A stretch of DNA of 64,000 nt from Dictyostelium firmibasis (taxonomy: Eukaryota > Evosea > Eumycetozoa > Dictyosteliales > Dictyosteliaceae). Numbering within the stretch: the first letter of the stretch is position 1; each line of letters starts with the position of its first letter. Location of the stretch: contig CM069767.1 of NCBI GenBank assembly GCA_036169595.1, positions 3,410,001 through 3,474,000 on the forward strand, written 5' to 3'. Both the position numbers and the translations under genes were made by a program. Below are positions 1 through 19,679 of this stretch, piece after piece. The notes beneath the pieces are model-generated. The model was not told where the DNA came from and did not search any database. It saw only the letters and a list, made by a program, of their open reading frames with translations.

Positions 1-95
1 ATATTAATATAATCCAAAATCATCAATTAAATAAAATTGCAAATAAAAGTGCAACATCAACTTATTATTACACAAGACCACAATGGGGACTTTAA
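1..95 (+). CDS. 3' end of an unidentified gene (partial)
   Basis: An open frame enters from the left edge; its first full codon is at base 3 and it ends at TAA 93-95. The visible 30 residues are rich in Asn, Thr, Tyr and Gln and end in YYYTRPQWGL. Codon use is ordinary for this genome, and a poly-A/T-rich untranslated stretch follows immediately, as expected after a gene. No family can be named from so short a piece, and it could be only the last exon of a longer gene outside the window. Confidence 0.55.
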   Translation, partial: INIIQNHQLNKIANKSATSTYYYTRPQWGL

Positions 96-475
96 AAAAA
101 AGAAAATTACATCATCATAATCATTTTTATTATTACTACTACAATTAACTAAAACTATTTATTACAATCTTTCCATCACTCTATTACCGATAAAATATAT
201 ACAAATAATATTAAAAATATTTGTTATATTTAATTATTTCTATCTTTCCAAAGTGTAAATAAAAAAAAAAATTAAAATGAAAAAATAAAAAAAAAAAAAA
301 AGTTAAAAAAAATAAATGTAAATAAATTTATCAATCATTCATTTTTTTTTTTTTTAATTCTAATTTCTATTTACAAATGAATCCCAGTTGTTTTAGTTTT
401 TTTTTATTTCTCTTTTTATGTTTTTTTTTTTTTTTTAAAAAAAAATTAATTCTTTTATAATTCTTTACATTATGT
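96..475. other. Convergent intergenic region, no gene seen
   Basis: AT-rich sequence with A and T homopolymers lies between the 3' end of the left-edge gene (plus) and the 3' end of the glutaredoxin gene (minus). It must hold both polyadenylation regions. I see no further open frame or RNA gene. Confidence 0.6.
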
Positions 476-886
476 TTATAAAAGACCAGCTTCTTGGAGT
501 AATGGAACTAATTTACCTTGAGAGTTTAATTTAGTGGTAGCTATTATATGATATATAAGGAAAAAAAAAAATGAAGATGATTGTTATATTAGTAGTGAAA
601 AAAAAAAAAAAAAAAAAAAAATTGAGAAAATCATATTAAATACTGTACCATCACAACCACCAATAAACTTTTCATTAATAAAAACTTGTGGTACTGTTCT
701 AACACCAGAGATTTCACCAGCTGCGGCTTGTAATTCAGGACCATCAGACTCTTTATCTAATTCAACAACAAATGGGACAACCTTTAGTTTCTTAAATAGC
801 TCTTTAACTGAAACGCAATATGGGCATGAAGTTTTTGAAAAAATAATTAACTTATGAGCTTTAATTAATCTTTGAACTTTATCCAT
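476..886 (-). CDS. Glutaredoxin (dithiol, CPYC type)
   Basis: This gene encodes a small thiol-disulfide oxidoreductase that uses glutathione to reduce protein disulfides and mixed disulfides. Two exons, 886-649 and 540-476, join across a 108 bp intron (G|GTACAG ... ATAG|CT) to give exactly 100 residues. The active site CPYC is at residues 21-24. The TVPQVF segment carries the cis-Pro, and GGCDATTKL, which is only complete after splicing, is the glutathione-binding GG-C-D element. The protein has the usual length of classical cytosolic glutaredoxins, and no targeting peptide is visible. Without the intron the frame would run into a poly-Phe tail, which is a translated T-run of the intron. Neighbours are convergent or same-strand and suggest no operon-like link. 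Confidence 0.93.
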
Positions 887-1254
887 TTTATATGTTGTGT
901 GTGTATAAATTTTATAAAAATGATGTTTTTTTTTTTTTTTTTTTTATTTTCACTTTTATTTTTATTTTTATTTTTATTTTTATTTTTATTTTTACTTTTA
1001 TTTTTATTGGGCGGATATGCAATTAAAAAAATTTTTATTTTTTTTATAAAAAAAAAAATAAAAAAAAATGAAATTCAAAAAATAATAAAAAAAAAAAAAA
1101 TGAAATAGAACCATATGGAACACTTCAAACATTTATGCATTTCCCCAACAAATAAATTATATAAAAATATTCAAAAGTTTTTTTTTTTTTTTATGTTTTA
1201 TATTTACATTATATTATTATTTTTTTTTTTTTTTTTTTTTTTTTTGAATTCAAA
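887..1254. other. Intergenic region with TTTTTA hexamer repeat
   Basis: About 370 bp lie between two minus-strand genes, so this is the promoter side of glutaredoxin and the 3' flank of the J-domain gene. It holds a perfect-to-near-perfect TTTTTA tandem repeat (about 950-1006) and several poly-A/T runs. Open frames here are only Phe/Leu/Lys translations of that repeat and are not credible genes. Confidence 0.6.
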
Positions 1255-1878
1255 CTAAAAAGAAAAACCCATTTCATTTAAAAAGTCAGTTGCATCAGAT
1301 TGATGAGATTCAGGTATTTGTTTAACGATATCTTTAATAGCATAATGTAAACCAATTGATCCACCCTGAATCAAACCAGCAATGAAACCTCTACCAGCAA
1401 ATAGATAATAGAATCCATAAAATATTGACAATATAATGGTTAATGCTATATATCGTTTCTTTTTCTTCCATTCTGCTACAGCTTTTAAGAGTTCCTGTAT
1501 TATTTGATTTTGTTGTTGTGAGAATTCATTGGTATCATTTTCATTAACATTAAATCCACCACCTAAATCATATTGTCTTCTCTTTTCAGGATCAGATAAA
1601 ACTTGATATGCTAATGATATATCATGAAATTTTTGTACTGCTGATTCGTCTGGATTCTTATCTGGATGATATTTTAATGCTAATTTTCTATAAGCTTTAT
1701 TTAATTTTGTTATATTATTATTTTTTATAAAAAAAAATTAATATTTTCTCAAATGGATAAAAAATAAACACAATAACAACAAGAATGATCTACCTTTTTT
1801 TATTTCTTCAAGCGAACTTTCTTTATTTACACCAAGTATTGAATATAAATCCAAGTTTTTCTCTGGTTGCCTTCTCAT
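1255..1878 (-). CDS. J-domain (DnaJ/Hsp40) protein with C-terminal membrane segment
   Basis: This is an Hsp70 co-chaperone-like protein. Exon 1 is 1878-1794 and exon 2 is 1694-1255. The 99 bp intron splits the J domain at [15 protein letters not shown], and splicing restores a textbook J domain (YSILGV ... [14 protein letters not shown] ... [17 protein letters not shown]) at about residues 10-75. The HPD motif needed to stimulate Hsp70 ATPase is intact. A Gln-rich linker is followed by a basic stretch and a hydrophobic segment ([20 protein letters not shown]), so the protein is probably membrane-anchored with the J domain in the cytosol. The total is 174 residues. No Gly/Phe region or zinc finger is present, making it a class C (DNAJC) member. 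It has no clear one-to-one ortholog that I recognise. Confidence 0.85.
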
Positions 1879-2151
1879 TTATTAAATTAACAATGTGAAA
1901 TAAATAAAAAAAAAAAATAAAAAAAAATAAAAAAAGTTTTTTTTTTTCACAAAAATTTTTTTTTTTCACAATTTCAAACAAAAAAAACAAACTATATCTT
2001 TTTTAGGTATTCCCAAATTTTATTTATTTTTTTTATAATTAATTTTTTAATTTTTTTTAAATAATATTCTCCTCTCAAATGTAAAAAAAACATTTTATTT
2101 TTTTTTTCTTTGTTTTTTTTAAAAAATAAGAACAATAAAAAAAAAGCATAA
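1879..2151. other. Divergent promoter region
   Basis: Short AT-rich interval with repeated poly-T and poly-A runs lies between the J-domain gene (minus) and the large Asn-rich gene (plus). It probably contains both promoters, but no specific element can be assigned from sequence alone. Confidence 0.4.
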
Positions 2152-6354
<4,203 letters not shown>

Positions 6355-7066
6355 AAAAAAAATAAAAAAAAAATAAAAAAAGAGTATTTGTATCTCTCGG
6401 GAAAAAAAATTGAAAAAAAATTGAAAAAAAAATTGAAAAAAAATTGATGATCGAAATGTCAAAAAAGAAAAAAAAAAAAAAATCATTTTTTTTTCTTATT
6501 ATAATAACAAAAATATAAAAAGTCACCAACCACACAACCGTGCAATAAAAAAAAAACTAAAAAAATAATTGGTGAATTTATGTGAAAGGCTGTGTGAAAA
6601 AAAATGATTCACCGATCGTCAAAAAAAAATCAAAAAAAAAAAAAAAAAAAATTATTTTAAAATAAAATGAATTTACTCTTTATTATAAACAATTTTTTTT
6701 AAATTTTTTTTTTAAAAAAAAACCGATTTCATTTCGTTATCGAAAAAGGAATGGTTTTTTTTGATTAAGATTTTTTAACCACCTCTAAAAATAGTCTTTT
6801 ATGAATAAAAATCAAAAAAAATTCAAAAAAAAAAAAACTAAATAAAAAAAAAAAAATAAATTAATTAAAAAAAAAATAAAAAAAGCAACCTTGTTGTTTT
6901 ATTTTTTTTTATTTTTTTAAATTCTAACCTAAAATATTACATCAAAAAAAAGAAAAAAAATTCACACATGCACATACATATATAATTTAATTTTTTTTTT
7001 TTTTTTTAAAAGATTAAAAAAAAAACAAAAATAAAAATAAAAATAAAAATAAAAATAATTAACAAA
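6355..7066. other. Intergenic region, A-run rich, no gene seen
   Basis: Several iterations of (A)8-T/G and TTGAAAAAAAA occur near 6345-6450. A slightly more GC-rich island at about 6520-6620 contains GGTGAATT and GATTCACC, a short inverted pair. The hexamer AAAAAT repeats just before the next ATG (about 7025-7057). I see no supported coding or RNA gene. Confidence 0.5.
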
Positions 7067-10411
<3,345 letters not shown>

Positions 10412-10427
10412 TATAAATAATAATAAT

Positions 10428-10463
<36 letters not shown>

Positions 10464-10545
10464 AAATCTTTTTTTTTTTTTTAGTTTTATTTTTTTTTTT
10501 TTTTTTGATTGATTTTATTTTGTTTTTTTATAAAATAACTAAAAA

Positions 10546-10856
10546 ATGAGTAAAGTTTTAGCGATTATTACAGGATCAAGTAAAGGATTTGGAAAAGCAA
10601 TAGCAGAAGAAATTGTTAAAGGTAACCCAAATAAAAATCAATTAATTGATTTAGTTTTATTTGCAAGATCTTTAGATGGATTAAAATCAACAAAAGAATC
10701 AGTTGAAACAATTTCAACAAATGCAAAAGTTATTGATTTACAAAGTTTAGATATGTCAAATATTCCAGATGTTGAATTAAAATTTAAATCTGTTTTAGAA
10801 AATGTAAAAAAAAATTTTATTATATTTTTATTAATTTTCTATATTTTCTTATTCTT

Positions 10857-10912
<56 letters not shown>

Positions 10913-11554
10913 GATTAAATGGGAAGAATATTCAAAAATTTGTTTTTTTAATAATCATGGTACATTATATCATTTAGGTCGTATTGAAGATTTTTCAGAT
11001 TATAAAAATATTCAAAAAGATAATGATATCAATACAACATCATTTGTAGTTACAACATCATTATTAGTAAAGAAATTAAAAGAATTAGGATCACAATATT
11101 CACCAGAAGTAACAATTATAAATTCATCATCACTTTGTGCAATTAAAGCTTTTCCAACTTGGAGTTTATATTGTTCTTCAAGAGCCTATCGTGATATGTT
11201 TTTCCAATCACTTTCCTTAGAATATGTAAATATAAAAATTAATTTATACTTTTATATATAAATTATTTTTTATTAATTTCAATTTAATTTATTTTATTTT
11301 TTTTTTAAAAAAAAAAAAAGAAATCAAATGATAAATTTAAAGTTTTAAATTATTCATTAGGTATTTTAGATACTGACATGCAAAATCAAGTAAGAGAAGA
11401 ATGTTCAGAAGAAGATAAATCATTTTATGTTGGTTTAAAAAATGATGGTAAATTAATTAATCCAAATAGATCTGCTTCAATTTGTACAAATTTAGTTTAT
11501 TCAAATAAATTTGAAACTGGTTCTCATTTAGATTATTATGATTTGGATAAATAA
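10546..11554 (+). CDS. Sepiapterin reductase-like short-chain dehydrogenase
   Basis: Probable NADPH-dependent reductase of the pteridine pathway (the last step of tetrahydrobiopterin/dictyopterin synthesis in the family). Exons 10546-10803, 10914-11225 and 11321-11554 join in phase 0 to give 267 residues, close to the usual 260-270. The cofactor loop TGSSKGFG is at residues 9-16, NNHG (equivalent of NNAG) at 99-102, and the catalytic Ser lies in INSSSL at about 155-160. [19 protein letters not shown] (172-190) matches the YCAGKAARDMLFQVLALE block of animal sepiapterin reductase closely. The SDR catalytic Lys of YxxxK is Arg here (Arg176, codon at 11181-11183). The enzyme may tolerate this, or it may be a diverged paralog. 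The first intron is almost pure T. Confidence 0.88.
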
Positions 11555-11668
11555 AATTTTTTTTTTTTTCATAATCGAAATATATTTCAAATTAAAATAA
11601 ATATGCATATATATATTTTTTATTTTTTATTTTTTTATTATAATTATTATTTTATTTTATTTATTTAT

Positions 11669-13403
11669 CTATTTATTATTTATAATACTAATTTTTCTTT
11701 CTTCTTCTAATAAATTTAAATTTGAAATCCAAGTATCTTTAACTTTTTGACTTTCACATTCAAAAGTAAAGATTAAAGGATTTTTACCTTCTGGATCAGA
11801 GATGAATCTAAATTTAGTTGGACTACCAGGAATTTCTTTGAATTCACTATTTTCCAGATTGATTTCAGCGAAATATTCCATTTTCTTTGATCTAAAACCT
11901 GAATGTTGTTTACCCAATACAATTAGATCATTGAATAGGTAAACCATGAATTGACCATTATATTTCTTATGAGAACAAGTTGTAATCAAAATACCTTCTT
12001 TTATCCAACGCCTTGATGATTTTAGTAGTGAGCCTGGACAACCTTTTAATTCATTTGATATAGTAACAACTCTATCTTTATTTTCTCTTAATCGTTTATT
12101 ATTATTTATATATTCATTGATTGTATGAATTGATTTTTGTGCTTCCTCTAGTTTATTGTAATTATCTATACCACCATCATTGGTTTTATCTGTATATTTT
12201 AATATCTCTCTAAAGAGTAGTTCATAACGTGGAATACGTTGAACTGGCATAATTAACAATGAACTAATATCTAGTGAATATTTATATTTACTTTGACAAT
12301 CTTTAAAAAACTTTGGTTGTATGTTATCAATCTTTTTCAATGTGTTCATTGCATTCTCGTAATTATTGATATAGGCAACATACAATTTCATCTCTTTACT
12401 TTTTTCAATATATAAATCACCAATACGTTGTTCAACCTCTGGTAAACTAAATTCATACTTTAATTTTATTAATAAATCTTTACTAATTACTAATAATGCT
12501 TCAATATTACCAAATAGTGAATTAATATCTGATTGGGTTATTATATTATTTTCTTCTTTATCTTTATTATGATGATGATGATTATTTTGTTGTTGTTGTA
12601 AAGAATTTACTAAATTTTCTAATGGTAATTTATAATATAATATTAATTTCTCTAATGAATCTGAATAGCTTTCTTCTGTTGATAATAACTCATTTAAACT
12701 ATTGTTTCTTTTTCTTGTTCTTAAATCTGAATTTTCATTTGATTTTAACATTGTAGTTGATGTTGATGTTGTTGCTATGGCCGCTGTTGATGCTAAACCA
12801 ATTCCACTTTTAATTGGATATTCTTTGGCTGTTTTAACTTCTTTTTTTATTGGTGGTTGTGGTTCTAGTGGTTCCAATGGTTTTCTTTGTAAACCAACCC
12901 TTTCTTTTTGAATTTGTGGTTCAACTTTATTTGTAGTTGGAATTTGTTTTTCTAATGGTTCTAATTGTTTTCTTGGTAAATTAACCCTTTGTTGTTGTTG
13001 TGTGTATTGTTGTTGTTCACGTTGTTGTTGTTGTTCACGTTGTTGTTGTTGTTGTTGTTGTTGTTGTTGACGTTGTTGTTCACGTTGTTGTTGTTCACGT
13101 TGTTGTTGTTCACGTTGTTGTTGTTCATGTTGTTGTTGTTCACGTTGTTGTTGTTGTTGTTGACGTTGTTGTTGCTCACGTTGTTGTTGTTCACGTTGTT
13201 GTTGTTGTTGACGTTGTTGTTGCTCACGTTGTTGCTGTTCACGTTGTTGTTGTTGTTGTTGACGTTGTTGTTGCTCACGTTGTTGTTGTTCACGTTGTTG
13301 TTGTTGTTGACGTTGTTGTTGTTGTTGACGTTGTTGTTCACGTTGTTGTTGTTCACGTTGTTGTTGTTGTTCACGTTGTTGTTGTTGACGTTGTTGTTGT
13401 TCA

Positions 13404-13440
<37 letters not shown>

Positions 13441-13945
13441 GCTGTTGATATTGATTATATTGTTGTTGTGAAGGTGGAAAAGATTGACTTCTTGTTAATG
13501 GTTGTAGTTGAGGTGATTTAATCCATAAATTTGGAGAAAGTGGGGGGTTATTATTACCAATAAACTCATTATCAAAATTATAGCCATATGGAGTTTGATA
13601 ATTAATTGGTGGATCAACATAATGTGGCAAAGTGGTTGTTGATACAATTCTATATTGTCCAATTGATGGATCAAAGATGGCTTGTGAACCTGGTGGTAAT
13701 GATTTTACAATTTGTTGACCTACTATTGGTACTTGCATAGATCCTGCTGGCGGGTATGTTGCAGGAATAGAATGAGCGCCAACATATTCTCCACCATTGA
13801 CTTGAACAGGTATACCATTGACAAATACAATCTGTTGTTGTGGTGGTAATTGAAAATTACTATTATTACTTGGTATTGAATCCCTACTATGTATTGAACG
13901 TGATGTAAATCCTGGAAACAGTTTAAGTTTATATGGATCTCCCAT
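11669..13945 (-). CDS. RhoGEF with DH and PH domains and a Gln/Arg repeat region
   Basis: Guanine nucleotide exchange factor for Rho/Rac GTPases, so expected to act on the actin cytoskeleton. A single exon encodes 758 residues. The N-terminal 150 residues are Pro/Gly/Gln-rich. Residues about 180-320 are a QREQQQ-type repeat written in CAA and CGT codons. The DH domain runs about 420-615 with the diagnostic CR3 block LLIMPVQRIPRYELLFREILKYT, and a PH domain follows at about 628-752 (LKGCPGSLLKSSRRWIKEGILITT ... KVKDTWISNLNLLEEE). The Met at 13945 begins MGDPYKLKLF and sits after a typical A/T-rich leader. Dictyostelium has dozens of such GEFs, and I cannot assign the specific one. Confidence 0.92.
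12989..13441 (-). repeat. Gln/Arg hexapeptide-like coding repeat
   Basis: Irregular tandem array of CAA blocks punctuated by CGT and GAA/CAT codons within the RhoGEF, giving QREQQQ and QRQQQQ units. It opens long shadow frames on both strands that are not genes. Confidence 0.9.
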
Positions 13946-14564
13946 TATTTTTTTTAATTTTAATTTTAATGTTTTTTTTAATTTTTGAATAATTTAATAT
14001 TTTTTTTTATTTATATAATTATATCTATATTCTATATCTCTGTTGTTGACTTTCATATGAAAAACAACTGTATCCATTTTCTCATCTTTGGAATTCTATT
14101 TTTTTTTTTTTTTTTTTTTTTTTCTTTTTTGAGATAGATAATAGATCTTTTTTTTTTTTTTTTTTTTTTAAAAATAATAAAATAAAATTTTAAATAAAAT
14201 TTTAAATAATAAAAAAAATTATTTTTTTTATAAAAAATATGACGTATTTTGAAAAAATAAAAAAAAAAAAAAAAATTATTTTTAATTTTAAAAAAATAAA
14301 ATATAAAAAAATAAAATATAAAAAAAATTGAATAAATTATTTGGTAAAGGCAATTTATGCTTAAAATAAAATTATAAAACAAATAAATTTTACCTCCAAA
14401 AAAAAAAAAAAAAAAAAAAAAAAATTAAAAAAAATTTAAAAAATTTCAAATTTTTTCTCAAAATCACTCATTTTCGCATTTTTTTCTTTTTCTATTTTTT
14501 TTTTAATTTATTTTTATAATTAGGTGTGATATCATTGTGTTGAAAATAAATATAGATACAAAAA
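13946..14564. other. Divergent intergenic region, no gene seen
   Basis: This region lies between the RhoGEF (minus) and the DCN1-like gene (plus) and probably holds both promoters. It is dominated by A and T homopolymers, with a short mixed-sequence island at 14020-14095. The minus-strand open frame here is low-complexity Phe/Lys/Tyr translation. Confidence 0.5.
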
Positions 14565-15706
<1,142 letters not shown>

Positions 15707-15900
15707 TCAATAAATAAATAAAAAAAAAAATTAAAAAAAAAGAATAATTTTATTTAATACCAAAAAAAAATAAAAATAATTAAAGAAAAAAATTATTTAT
15801 TTTATTTTAAAATCATTTTTCTTTTTTTTTATTATTTTTTTTTAAAAAAATTTTTTAATTTTATATATACACATGTGATGACAATTTGATAATAATAATA

Positions 15901-16265
15901 TTAAAGGGTATTAATTTTTTCTTCATATTGTTTTAAAGTCCAAGTTTTAAGAGTGATTGCATGAATTTGTGAAATTTCTTCTTTTAAAAGTTCATTTACA
16001 ATTCTATGTCTCTCAAGTAATGATACACCATCAAATTGTGAAGATCCAATTGCTACTAAAAATTTTGCCCCACAACCACCTGATTCATCAATTACTTTCT
16101 ATAATAACCAATAATATAGATTAGTAGTAGTATTAGTATTTGTGTGATATTAATCAAATAATAATATATTATAGGATTGTACTAAATTTAAATACCTACT
16201 ATTTTATCATCCTCCGATGAAAACTTTTCTTTCAAATGTTTTTCAATATCTTCAACGCTAACCAT
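15901..16265 (-). CDS. BolA2-like protein
   Basis: BolA2 proteins partner with cytosolic monothiol glutaredoxins to carry a [2Fe-2S] cluster and take part in iron handling. Exons 16265-16200 and 16098-15901 join in phase 0 to give 87 residues, the normal family length. The core GAKFLVAIGSSQFDGVSLLERHRIVNELLKEE includes the RHRxVN signature, and the following SQIHAITLKTWT has the conserved HAI/HAF His. No targeting peptide is present, consistent with the cytosolic BolA2 type. The gene was found by translating spliced minus-strand sequence, since neither exon is long enough to stand out alone. Confidence 0.9.
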
Positions 16266-16727
16266 ATTATTTTAAATACAAACTGAAAAAAAAAAAAAAA
16301 AAATTCATAAAAAAAAAAATTTCACAAAAAAAAACAAATTATACAATAAAATCTTTTATTTAAAAATGAAAAAAAAAAACAATAAAATGAGATTATTCTA
16401 TATAGTTGAGAGTTATCATAATAATAACAATAATAAAAGATTTAGAAACCATTATATTGGGTAATAAATGAACTAAATATATGTAATTCTTTTGGAAAAT
16501 AAAAATAAAAAAAAAAAAGAAAAAGTTTGTTTTAAATAATTAGTAATAATAATTATCCTCTCTATATTCAGTTTGATATTTAATAAAAATATATATGCAT
16601 GGAAATTTTTTGTTTTTGTTAGTTTTTTTTTTTTTTTATTTTTATTTTTTTGAATTATCAAACCAATTTGACAAGTTATTGAACCAAAAGTTGGTATATT
16701 TTTTGAATTACCAAACCAATTGATCGA
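16266..16727. other. Intergenic region with a duplicated gene end
   Basis: AT-rich spacer between the BolA2-like gene and the 3' end of the ZNF622-like gene. The block around 16650-16695 (AAACCAA...TTGAACCAAAAGTTGGT) repeats at about 16703-16747, where it overlaps the end of the ZNF622-like coding sequence. Confidence 0.6.
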
Positions 16728-17906
16728 TTATTGAACCAAAAGTTGGTTTTTGTAGAATCTTTGGGTATTCTTTTTCATTCCAACCTTTAATTCCAATATC
16801 TTTGTTCTACGAGTATTCTTCTTATCTAATTCGAATGTAGTTTTTGGAGCTTCATGCCAGCCCAATTGTTTATATTGACCGACGACACCACGAAGGAATT
16901 CTTCTCTTCTATTAACTGGAGCATATTTTTGTTTGTAATATACGGCATAATCACGATGACCAATGGTAGTACCGTCACCAAATGTAATTTCATGAGTGGA
17001 TACAGTAATTTCTGGTTTATAAGCAACCAATTCACCATTTTCATCAGTAGTGGCGGCACCATCTCTCTTTGAGAAATCATAAAACTCAATTAATTCTTCT
17101 TCACCTTCTTCGGTATCTGTATTAATTTTACAATGACCCATATCTCTCATATGAGTTTGAGTTGCATCTTTACTTTGACAAACTTTACCTTTACCATTAC
17201 AATATAAACAAACATTACCAATTGAAACTTTGTCAAGCAAATAACGTAACATTCCTTCTAAATCTGATAAATATTCAATATCTGGTATAAAGAATGAATG
17301 ATCTTTTGCCATATGTTTTAAATTACTTTTTAAAAAATAAAAATAAATATATAAAAAAAAAATAAAAAAAAATCAATTAATTAATTAATATACACATATA
17401 AATTTAAAAATTTTTTAAAAAAAAAAAACTTACTCTTCAATTGATTTACTAAGATGATTACAGAATAAACAATTTTCTAAAGGTAATTTAATAGAGTTTT
17501 TAATTTTTTCTTCCAACATAGCTTCAGCTTCTTCAATAGTTTCTGGTAATTTCTTTTCTTCCTTTGGTTTTCTATTTCTGATTACTTCTTGAGCACCAGA
17601 TGCAACCATTTCCTTATGCTTTTTAGAAATTAAATGTTGTTGATAAGTACCATCAGAAGCAAATTCTTTATCACAAATTCTACATTCAATTTTTGTTGGT
17701 GTTTTAGATTTTGTTTCTTCTTGTTTTAATGCTTCAACTTTGGTTTTAAAAGTTTGTTCGTTAACTGGTGGTAAATCAAAAGCTTTTCTCTTTAAATTAA
17801 ATCTATGTAATTCAGATTTATAATGATCTCTTTGTTCTTCACTATTTTCAAATTGAATTCTACAACTTATACAAGTAAATATAATTTTATCTTCATAATC
17901 TGACAT
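16728..17906 (-). CDS. ZNF622/Rei1-like zinc finger protein, 60S subunit maturation
   Basis: Cytosolic late 60S ribosome assembly factor; in yeast, Rei1 helps recycle Arx1-Alb1 from pre-60S particles. Exon 1 (17906-17434) and exon 2 (17325-16728) join across a 108 bp intron to give 356 residues. Four C2H2-type fingers are visible. The N-terminal one has C-x2-C then H-x5-H (FTCISCRIQFENSEEQRDHYKSELH). A second is CRICDKEFASDGTYQQHLISKKH. The third, CLFCNHLSKSIEEDNLKHM, is completed only by splicing and is followed by AKDHSFFIPD. The fourth is CLYCNGKGKVCQSKDATQTHMRDMGHCKI. This order and the LKHMxKxHxFFIPD block are diagnostic. The neighbouring divergent gene nsa2 acts in the same pathway. Confidence 0.95.
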
Positions 17907-18597
17907 TTTTCTCTAGTTTTTCTTTTTTTTTTTTTTAAAAAAATTTAAATTTGTTTTTTTGGTGTTGTATGTGTGTGTGTGTGTGTATGTTTTTTTTAAA
18001 AATATAAAATAAAAATTTTATATAGTTTTAAAAAAGGTTTTGAATTAAAAGAAATTAAATTTTGAATGTCAAATGATTTTGAGAAAAAAAAGAAAAAAAA
18101 AAAAAAATAAAAATAAAAATAAAAAAAAAAATAAAAAAAAATAAAAAAAGAATCGTTAAAGAATTTGAAGGAAATTAAGACGAGAGTTTCGATTTTTTTT
18201 AAAATTTTTTTTTTAATTTTTTTTTTTTTTTTTTTTTTTTTTATTATTTTTTTTATTATTTTTTTTTTTTATTATTTTTTTCGTTCAAAAAAAAAAAACG
18301 AGTGAAAACAACTACTCCAAAAAAAAAAATCAAATAATTATTTTATATTTTTTATTTATAATTATTATTTTTTTTGTTAATAAGAATTTTTTAATTAATT
18401 AATTAATTAAATAATTTAAACTCTTTTTTTCCCCCTATAAATTATACAATAACTCTTGTAAATAGTCATTCTCAATAATTTGTATAATAAAAAAAAATAA
18501 AATAAAATAAATAAAAAAACCAATCAGTTTTATTCAAAACTTTATTTTAAAAAAGAAACAAAAAAACTTCTTTACATTTAATACATATATATAAACA
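17907..18597. promoter_or_regulatory. Shared divergent promoter region of two 60S maturation genes
   Basis: About 690 bp separate the ZNF622-like gene (minus) from nsa2 (plus). It contains a short (GT)n run (17966-17985), long alternating poly-A and poly-T runs, and TATAAA-like sequence near 18435. Co-regulation of the two ribosome-assembly genes is plausible from position, but no specific binding site can be identified. Confidence 0.45.
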
Positions 18598-19501
18598 ATG
18601 CCTCAAGGTGATCACATTGAATTACACCAAAAAAGATTTGGTAGACGTCTTGATCATTATGAAAAAGTGTAAGTTAATATTATTATTTATTATTTATTAT
18701 TTATTATTTATTATTATTATTATTATTTATTTTTATTGTTTATTTATTATTTAAATTAATTTTATTTATAATTTTTTTTTTTTTTAAAGACGTAAGAAGA
18801 CAGCTCGTGCTGTTCATAAAAGATCAGCAATAGCACAAAAAGTAACAGGTTTGAAAGCTAAATTATATAATAAGAAACGTTATTCAGAAAAAGCAGAAAT
18901 GAAGAAAACCATTGCTATGCATCAAGAGAGAACCAATAAGAAAGCATCCGATGATAAAGTTAAAGAGGGTGCAGTACCAGCTTATCTTTTGGATAGAGAG
19001 GGTGTTAGTAGAGCAAAAGTACTCTCAAATATGGTTAAACAAAAGAGAAAAGAGAAAGCAGGTAAATGGGATGTACCATTACCAAAGGTTAGAGCCATTA
19101 GTGAGGATGAAATGTTTAAAGTAGTTAAATCTGGTAAACGTCAAAAGAAAGCATGGAAACGTTTCGTTACAAAAGTTACATTTGTTGGTGAAGGTTTCAC
19201 TCGTAAACCACCCAAGTATGAACGTTTTATTCGTCCAACTGGTTTACGTTTCAAAAAAGCTCATGTCACTCATCCAGAATTAAAATCAACATTTTATCTC
19301 GATATTTTATCCGTTAAAAAGAATCCACAATCTCCAACTTATACTCAATTAGGTGTCATCACCAAAGGTACAATCCTTGAAGTTAATGTCTCTGATCTTG
19401 GTTTAGTAACTCAAACTGGTAAAGTAGTTTGGGGTAAAATGGCTCAAGTTACAAATAATCCTGAAAATGATGGTTGTATTAATGCAGTTTTATTAGTTTA
19501 A
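18598..19501 (+). CDS. nsa2: Nsa2 ribosome biogenesis protein
   Basis: Nsa2 (TINP1 in animals) is a nucleolar pre-60S factor needed for 27S/ITS2 processing and is related to ribosomal protein eS8. Exons 18598-18668 and 18790-19501 splice at AAAGT|GTAAGT ... TTAAAG|A to give 260 residues, the exact family length. The opening [23 protein letters not shown] is nearly invariant. A basic region ([17 protein letters not shown]) follows, then the eS8-like C-terminal half with [30 protein letters not shown] and [36 protein letters not shown] content in the exons is clearly above the flanks, as expected for a highly expressed gene. Confidence 0.97.
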
Positions 19502-19679
19502 AAAAAAAAAAAATATATTATATATAATATTTTTTTTTTTTAAACTTTAAAATTTTATTATTATTATTAAAAAAAAAAAAAAAAAATTAAAAAAAAAAAA
19601 AAAATTAAAAAATAAAAATAAATAAAAAAAAAAAATAAATAAAAAAAAAATAAAAATAAAAAAATAAATATTATTTGTT
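19502..19679. other. 3' flank of nsa2, homopolymer-rich
   Basis: Poly-A and poly-T runs interrupted by TATATAATAT lie immediately after the nsa2 stop. This is the presumed untranslated and polyadenylation region. Confidence 0.5.

Noticed and set aside
872-1108. 78-codon plus-strand frame
   Set aside because: It is a translation of the TTTTTA repeat and A-runs between two real minus-strand genes.
12989-13521. Long plus-strand Leu/Val frames and a minus-strand Asn/Val frame
   Set aside because: They are alternate-frame translations of the Gln/Arg coding repeat in the RhoGEF gene.
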